Below, one piece after another: positions 57,401 through 64,000 of a stretch of DNA of 64,000 nucleotides (its first letter is position 1; each line of letters starts with the position of its first letter). Made by a program: the position numbers and the translations under genes. Below the pieces are notes generated by a model that searched no databases, had not been told where the DNA came from, and saw only the letters and a program-made list of their open reading frames with translations. The stretch is from Ecdyonurus torrentis (Eukaryota; Arthropoda; Insecta; Ephemeroptera; Heptageniidae): the NCBI GenBank assembly GCA_949318235.1, contig OX439131.1, positions 6,908,768 to 6,972,767 on the forward strand. Reading direction: 5' to 3'.

Positions 57401-58512
57401 TGTTTTTATGAAACTAAAGGAGGTCCATACCACCCCCCCCCCCCACTCCACTACATATTATGCTACTGAAATCTTTATATCTCTAATATTATATACGTTT
57501 TTAATTTACTGGAAATACTATTGTTATTGAATTTTATTGCCTTTTTCTATTCTCTTTGAATAAAAAAGAATTTAAAGAATGACTGTTTCTTATTATTTAA
57601 TCAAAACTTAACACAAGTTTTATAATTTTACTAATTTGTGTACGTATTATTACGAGAGAGACAGAGAGCAATTATAAAAAAATACATTTTGGTTTCCCTT
57701 TAACTTAAATACAAACTATTTAAAAAAAACTAGATCTTACAAACCATATAAATTTTATTATCATTATATATATCATTATTATTTTAATTTTTGTGATTGA
57801 AAAATGATTCATTCATTACTGTACGAGTATAAATATCATGATGAAATCAACCAAAGTAACTATGAGTCATTTTATCCGAGAAAATAAAACATGCAAAGTG
57901 GAAGGTATGTACATGTAGCTCATGATGTAATTTAGTATCAAATGACATGATAATAAGAATAAACAAATAAAAAAAATAAAAAAAAACGGCATAAATTAAT
58001 AAATTATGTGAAATAAGACACGCAAATTTGAAATTAGAAAATTGACTGTAAAGTATGCAACTTTTTCAGCATTTGGAGACTTGAATGCTGGTAAAGGCCT
58101 ATAATTCCCCCTCTAAGTAAAAACTTTGTATCGTGAGACTGATGAAGTCTGTTTGTTTATTTCTATGAAAGTAACCAAAGTGTTTGCTTAGCGCTTTTCA
58201 TATAACGTAAAAACAAACTTAATCACAAAAATTGGAAAATGAAATATTTTAAAGGCAAAGTCATTAATGTAAATTTGAAAATCTCTGGAATAAGAATTTT
58301 TTTACTCACAAATAATTGAAATACTTTTAATTTTAAAACAATTTTTTCCATATTTGAAAATAAAATAGTTGATTGTTGTGGTGTTGATTAGGTTAATTAA
58401 TGAGTACCTTGTGTTCCCTATGAGTTCTCGTGGCAGTCACAAGATGTAGACAGCTGCAGTAGTAAATGAGTAGCAGCAACAGCGCCATTAGCTCGCCTGT
58501 AGCACTCCTCAT
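54496..58512 (-). CDS. NBL1: Secreted DAN-family cysteine-knot protein, NBL1-like, 5 exons, complete
   Basis: Coding exons in transcript order: 58512-58408, 57283-57059, 56499-56365, 55479-55284, 54899-54496. All have GT..AG borders and joined phases, giving 354 residues plus a stop. Residues 1 to about 27 form a signal peptide with a Leu-rich core (MALLLLLIYY). The DAN cystine knot starts at WCK and shows C49, C63, C73, C77, C98, C101, C115, C160, C162 and C165, with the family signatures CVGACFSYTIP, YCDSCQPSEVKWQE, VTLEC and CSCSAC. Vertebrate NBL1/DAN binds and blocks BMP/GDF ligands outside the cell; the same role here is inferred. Oddities: 44 residues separate C115 from C160, against about 20 in vertebrate NBL1, and the extra stretch is Pro/Thr/Ser-rich with possible N-glycosylation sites. 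The tail has HGHGHHH after the knot and a long His/Ala/Pro/Gly run (about 290-320) before an acidic end. Vertebrate NBL1 also has a His-Pro tail. Bursicon or gremlin are less likely given the CFSY and CDSC spacing. Confidence 0.93.
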
Positions 58513-59219
58513 GGTGAACACAACCACCAGGCCTAGCAGTGGGTCAGGTCATTAGCCACCCTGAAGCAAAGTTACGTCAAATATAATTTACAATAATAAT
58601 TACATATTTATACAACAACACTTACAAAAAAATAGTACATTTCGTTATATTTAAATTGCTTATTGAGTCTAGTTTTTACTAGTTTTGACATGTATTTGTA
58701 AGTTAAGTTGAAAAAAAACAAAAAAACAATTAACTTGCTATTGAAGTAGCATTGAAATTAAAAGCTATATACGGTATTACATTATAAAAATATTGTAAAT
58801 TATAATTGTAAAAGACCACCCATGATGGTTGCAGGGTTTTACTTTTATTATTATATTATATCTCATAAACTTCCCTTTTTTTACTTTGGAACTTCTTAAT
58901 TATTTATTATAATTTCTTTTTTAAAGAAATAGGTATCACATTCCATAAAAAATACGTATGATAATAAAAATTAAAATACAAAGTGTTTTAAATAGATCAA
59001 TGAAAATAGTAAAATTTGCACACCGCATGATTTTTTGTGTGTATCATAAAGTTAATTCAATAAGATTAAAAAGTAAAATAAAAAAGAGACCACCCTCATT
59101 TATATAGAGAGCAAAGTTATTTGCCTAGAGATAGCAAACTAGTTTGTTAATATTCTCATGTTTTTTGTGTGAAACAGAGAGAGAGAGAGAGAGAGGCTGC
59201 AGGGAAAAATCTATGAATG

Positions 59220-59400
59220 GCGTGAGGAGGCAAAAGGTTGAATGGCCCCAGTTTACGTCACGATGGCGAACAAAGTAAGCAAAGCGGTGTATCTCAAAGT
59301 GTTCATGTCTCGCCTATACCTCGGCAACGTTGTGTACTTCACCTGTGGAGAGTGGAGCAAAAGCAGAGCTTTGGCTTGCAACTTAATGCCCTCTCAGCAC
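59220..59400 (-). promoter_or_regulatory. Candidate promoter/5' exon region of the NBL1-like gene
   Basis: This balanced-composition patch lies 0.7-0.9 kb upstream of the NBL1-like start codon. On the minus strand it includes a CRE-like GTGACGTAA and a possible donor GAG/GTATAG. The open frame on the plus strand shows no recognised domain. Placement is inference from composition and position only. Confidence 0.25.
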
Positions 59401-61052
59401 TCGGATTAAAAAAAAAAAAAAAAAAAAAAGGAGAAAGGGGGAAATTGTTGTTACTTGCTTACTTGTTCGCCAATTGTGTTGACGTTACAAAAACAAAGTA
59501 TAAAACACATTCTACTTTTTTGTGATAAAAAAAACAACGAACTCTTAAATTATCATCATTATGCGACACGTGCGACTATCTCTATTACTTTTTTTCCTCT
59601 CTCTCTCTCTTCTTCTACTTCTTTAAACACGTTTATTATATTATTATATTATACCGGTTTTTATTATAAATTTTTATATTCAATTCAAACAGCTTTATTT
59701 TTATTAACTGTAAATTTGTCTTAAATCAATTTATGAAATGACAGCCAATACATATAAAACAATAGAAATCTACTGCTATAAGAATCAACAATGTATTTAT
59801 GTATTGTTAACATCAAAAGTATATATTTTTTATTGTATTATAGAAATTCTCGTAACATTACAAAATTAAAATTAATTGTTATAAAAATACGTCAGATCAT
59901 TCATCTTTTGTGTCAAAATTATATATATTTTCTCTGTATACAGAATAATGTATTTTTTAAAATAACAATATTTTTAATATTTTTATATTATTTTTTCAAA
60001 TTAATAATTCATTAATCACAGTATCTTTGATCAACAGAATATTATTAGTAAAATTTAAATAAAACACAACGTATAATTAGCGAGTAGTTAATTACAGCCT
60101 TGTGTAAGAAGAGAAAATTAATTTTGTTATTTTTAACATAAAAACTTGAATCTCGTTTCTTTGATCAAACTAATACGATGTCAAGCTATCATAAACAACG
60201 CTGATTTACCCTTTTTTTTCCATCTTTCTTTTTATTTTATCGTGTTTTGATTTGAATATGTTTAAAAAATATTTAATTAATTTTCTTTTTAAATGAACGT
60301 TAAATTGGTCTTACAAAGTGTGATACAAACATTGCATTTTAATTGTAAATATATAGGCACTATGTCTTTATTTTTTTATACAAAGTACAAAAAAAAAGTT
60401 ACAAATTAATAGTTATACTATTTTTTTTAAACTGATTATAGGTGTCATGTTTTTTTTTTAATCCCATTATTTTTTCCTTCTACTCTCTTTGATCCCTTAC
60501 TATCGTTGCTCAGCCCCCTGTGGCCCACACTAATTGATGTACCGGCTACCTGAGATTTTTACTCTATATTATATTTATTTATTTGTGATCGGGCAACATG
60601 GCAGTTAAATATATAATATTATATAAAAAGTCCTGGAGGCTTTTTTTATATAAGAGAGGGCTTGCGCTCCTCACTATAATATATAAAACTGTGATCTTAT
60701 TATGCGCAGCAAGTGTGCATAAGCTTGTTGGTGAATACTAATATTATTCTCTGTATGCGAGCACACCCGGGTCATCCCGTGACGTCAAAACATTTTTTGA
60801 ATTAAATATGCCAATTAGTAACAATTGAAATTGACGTAGAGAACAAAAACTTTTTGACAGACAATTAACTATATAAAATAACTATACAAAAGAATTATAT
60901 ATATAAATATAAATTTTTATATTTAATTTGAGTCTTTTATATTTCAAAAACTGTAATTGCCTTGTTATTTTTATCGTAGATAATTTTTATTATTTGTAAT
61001 ATTTTTTTATTGAAACTTAAATTTCTCTCTCTCTCTCTGTATATTATACAAA

Positions 61053-61054
<2 letters not shown>

Positions 61055-61108
<54 letters not shown>
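61055..61108. repeat. (AT)n microsatellite
   Basis: Pure AT repeat of about 54 bp. Confidence 0.95.
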
Positions 61109-61112
<4 letters not shown>

Positions 61113-61411
61113 CTGTAAATAGTATTATAATATACGTGTGCGTATGAAATATATATTTTCAACTATATTAAGAGAGCAAAAACAAGTATTATGTTGACAA
61201 AAATGCTTAGTCATTAAATTTATATATATAAACTTTATTTTTTTTTTATATATATAAGAAATTGGTACAAATTTAACATGTCTTTTTTTTTTAACAAATG
61301 TTTCCAATTATATATTTTTGTGTAACATATAATTACTACACAGTGTATATATTTTCTATAAGAATTTTTGCCAACAGATTGTTGATTTTTCACATTTTCT
61401 TAAACTGCTTT

Positions 61412-61413
61412 TG

Positions 61414-61441
<28 letters not shown>
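61412..61441. repeat. (CT)n microsatellite
   Basis: Pure CT repeat of about 30 bp. Confidence 0.93.
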
Positions 61442-61444
<3 letters not shown>

Positions 61445-61785
61445 ACATTGACTTAACCACAATTTTTTTATATTCTCATGGCTTAAAAAATGTTTTTTAT
61501 AACCTGTGCAACAAGAGACGGTGGCAAGTTTTATATTAAGCAAGCATCACGTGTTTTTTCCATAGATTTGGATAAGCTTCCATATTTGGGAAATACTTTA
61601 CGAAAAAGTAGATATATCGTCGTTAAATCCTACTTTGGAAGTTGTTGAATATCTCATTGGACGTGAAAAGAATACGTATGTCAAAATCTGCCAAATTTGC
61701 AAAAGCTGCCTCAGAAAGTTTTATAGAAATAAATACTACGAATTTTGAATAATAACATGAAAATTGAGTTATGAAATAGAAATAT

Positions 61786-61820
<35 letters not shown>

Positions 61821-62110
61821 ACAGTCGTTTTATGATGGTATTTTAGACGTTCTTTTGAACAAGAAAAATGCCAACATTATAAAATTAATATTCTTATATA
61901 CTTATTTAATTTTTTTCTTCTTTTTTTTCTTTCTCGTTTTCGTATATTATGAAGGTTAAAAGTTGGAGGTCATAGTGAGTTATGGTTTAAAATTAGTCTT
62001 TGTCAGTCCAGAATAGATAAATCACATTATAACGTCTGTTTCCTTTGATAATACACTACGCTATGGATCAATAGGGAATTGAGAGAGACGCAAATGAGAG
62101 AGAAAAAGAT

Positions 62111-62111
<1 letters not shown>

Positions 62112-62208
<97 letters not shown>
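62112..62208. repeat. (GA)n microsatellite, about 96 bp
   Basis: GA repeat with one AAAG interruption at about 62131. The Arg/Glu frame over it is a repeat translation. Confidence 0.96.
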
Positions 62209-62209
<1 letters not shown>

Positions 62210-62324
62210 GAGACGTACGACTATCTCTTATAACAACAAAAAATGTTACTATTCAATAACAATGATAAAAAAATGACTAATGAAATGAAATAGTTTTAGC
62301 ATGTATTCGATGGTGTATTATGTC

Positions 62325-62490
62325 CCTCTGCTCCCCTCGTACCCGGGACACCTCGAGGTCACGTGGTCTGACAGGCGATGTGTGGCTGCCTGCGACGCTC
62401 AAGGCAAGTGGCATGGCGCGCCCATGCCGCACTCACCGCAATACCGTGCCGCTATATCCCGATGGCCTTCCTAACCGCGCCATAACGCAT
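62325..62490. other. Isolated GC-rich segment, possibly a SINE relic
   Basis: About 165 bp, CpG-rich, with abrupt borders in AT-rich DNA. On the minus strand TGGCGCGGTTAGG near its start resembles a tRNA-type A box. A clear B box at the proper distance is not visible, so the SINE reading is weak. Confidence 0.3.
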
Positions 62491-62805
62491 CACCAATACA
62501 TCTTTATTATTATTATTTTTTATCTGATGAATCTGATAATATATAGTACAAGTCTCAAGAACAACAACAAAAAAATCAACAACAACAACAATTATGTTGT
62601 GGATTATATTTTTCATTTAGTTGTTATAATGAGAGTGTCACAGCGTCTATGCTTCAATCTCAAACGAAATAGTAATACACCCTTCTTTATATTGTAGACT
62701 TTGATTTGAAAATATATAATTAGCTAATTTTATTTCCTTGACATTTAAGATCACATCAAGATTTTATTACTACCGTAAGTGGCAATCTGCATTACGTAAA
62801 AGATC

Positions 62806-62810
<5 letters not shown>

Positions 62811-62842
<32 letters not shown>
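62811..62842. repeat. Poly(T) tract
   Basis: About 32 T residues. Confidence 0.92.
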
Positions 62843-62844
<2 letters not shown>

Positions 62845-64000
62845 CGCAGCACCATATTGCGAGGTTAATTGAAGAACAGATGGCAAGCTGTGTACGAATA
62901 TTATGTAAGTTTGTAGCACAAAATCATCAAATACTTTTTGTGATGTTCAATAAAATTATTAAATTTTATGCCAACTTAATTTTGACCAGTTTGATCTTCC
63001 TTTCTATCGGAAAAAAAAAATCAAAATTTTCAAAACTAATAAGAAATTATAATTCATTTTCTTTGATAAAAAAAAAATGATTCCAGTTTAAAGAAAAAAA
63101 AAGTATCGATATAATGATGATAATTATGCAGAGTAGAATTGAGTCGCGGAACGCGAACACGCGAAACTCTCTTCATACGAAAGAGGCGAACGCTTTTGAT
63201 CTTTTCCAATTACCGCCGGCTATACACGCAAAAGAGAGATTGAGGACCAGACTTAGAGAATTTACACTTTATTTTAAAGAACAAGCAAATGATAATAATA
63301 ATAATTGCAAGTCATACGATTAAGTAGATCAAGAAGAGGAGATACTTAAATGGCTTATTGTTGCAGGATACTGAGAATTCCAAATAAAGTCATTATACTG
63401 TATAATATGTAATTTGTGATTTTGATGTTCTAATGTGAGGCAAAAAGAAAAGTAAATATTTAATGAAGAAAAAAAAAAAAAAAACTTATATCACAAATTT
63501 TGTATTTAATTTTAAATTTATTGCTCCTTCAAAATTGAGCATCGCATATAAGGATTCATACAAAATTGCTTGAGAATTTTATTTTACAAAATCGGGATGT
63601 TTTACTATATCACATTTTTCTTCTCATGAAAAAATTAAAAATAATATTTTTTTTTTATCAAGAATATGTTTTCAGTACGATGAAAAGAATATTGTCTTTT
63701 ATTTAAAAGAAAAAGTAGAAATTGTTAATTTCTACCTATATAATTATTTATATAATTATTATTAGTCTAATTTTATTCAATTAAAAATGTTGATTTATGT
63801 GTTGCAAAACGTAGGGAGATAATAAGAAAGACACACGCAACAGGACCTATTATATACTGAGACTCTAAATCGCTTAAGGTGATATGTTATGCTGGTGATC
63901 CGAAATGCCTTTAGGTGAAAAAAAAAAATACAGAAAATTTTCGCTGTGTTGTTTGCCGCGACCGAGATTGTTGCTTTTTTTTTTTTTTTTCTTTCAGTTT

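Larger units (their letters stand above)
58513..64000. other. Region upstream of the NBL1-like gene
   Basis: No supported gene. It contains a candidate promoter patch (59.2-59.4 kb), microsatellites, a GC-rich patch at 62325-62490, and a 60-codon open stretch behind an acceptor-like site at 61.57 kb that I cannot assign. Confidence 0.5.

Noticed and set aside
62320..62697. 125-codon plus-strand frame
   Set aside because: Its first half is the GC-rich island read in one frame and the rest is AT-rich low complexity; no domain.

Overview
This is a window of animal nuclear DNA, very AT-rich, with spliced genes, consensus GT..AG introns and dense simple-sequence repeats. Long (AT)n and (AG/CT)n tracts appear every few kilobases. 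That repeat load, together with a DAN-family gene and a P5B ATPase gene, suggests an invertebrate, perhaps a crustacean. This is inference: the sequence alone does not fix the species.

Layout. Positions 1-34,900 hold no coding gene I can support. They contain microsatellites, homopolymers, small foldback (inverted-repeat) elements, one well-preserved non-autonomous hAT element with an 8-bp target duplication (29,588-30,067), and a few more GC-rich patches of unknown role. Positions 35,056-46,911 carry, on the minus strand, a complete 15-exon P5B-type ATPase (ATP13A family). Its exons join in frame to 1,285 codons with all the P-type catalytic motifs. Its introns carry an unusual number of foldback elements. 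Positions 46,912-54,495 are intergenic or upstream sequence. Positions 54,496-58,512 carry, also on the minus strand, a 5-exon secreted cysteine-knot protein of the DAN/NBL1 family (354 codons) with an enlarged loop and two histidine-rich stretches. Positions 58,513-64,000 have no supported gene.

How the genes relate. The two genes lie head-to-tail on the same strand with about 7.6 kb between them. One is an endolysosomal, probably polyamine-transporting pump and the other a secreted BMP-antagonist-like factor. I see nothing linking them functionally. The most distinctive structure is the cluster of hairpin-forming elements at 32.4-46.2 kb, including one with 72-bp perfect arms, which could form long double-stranded stems in the ATPase pre-mRNA.
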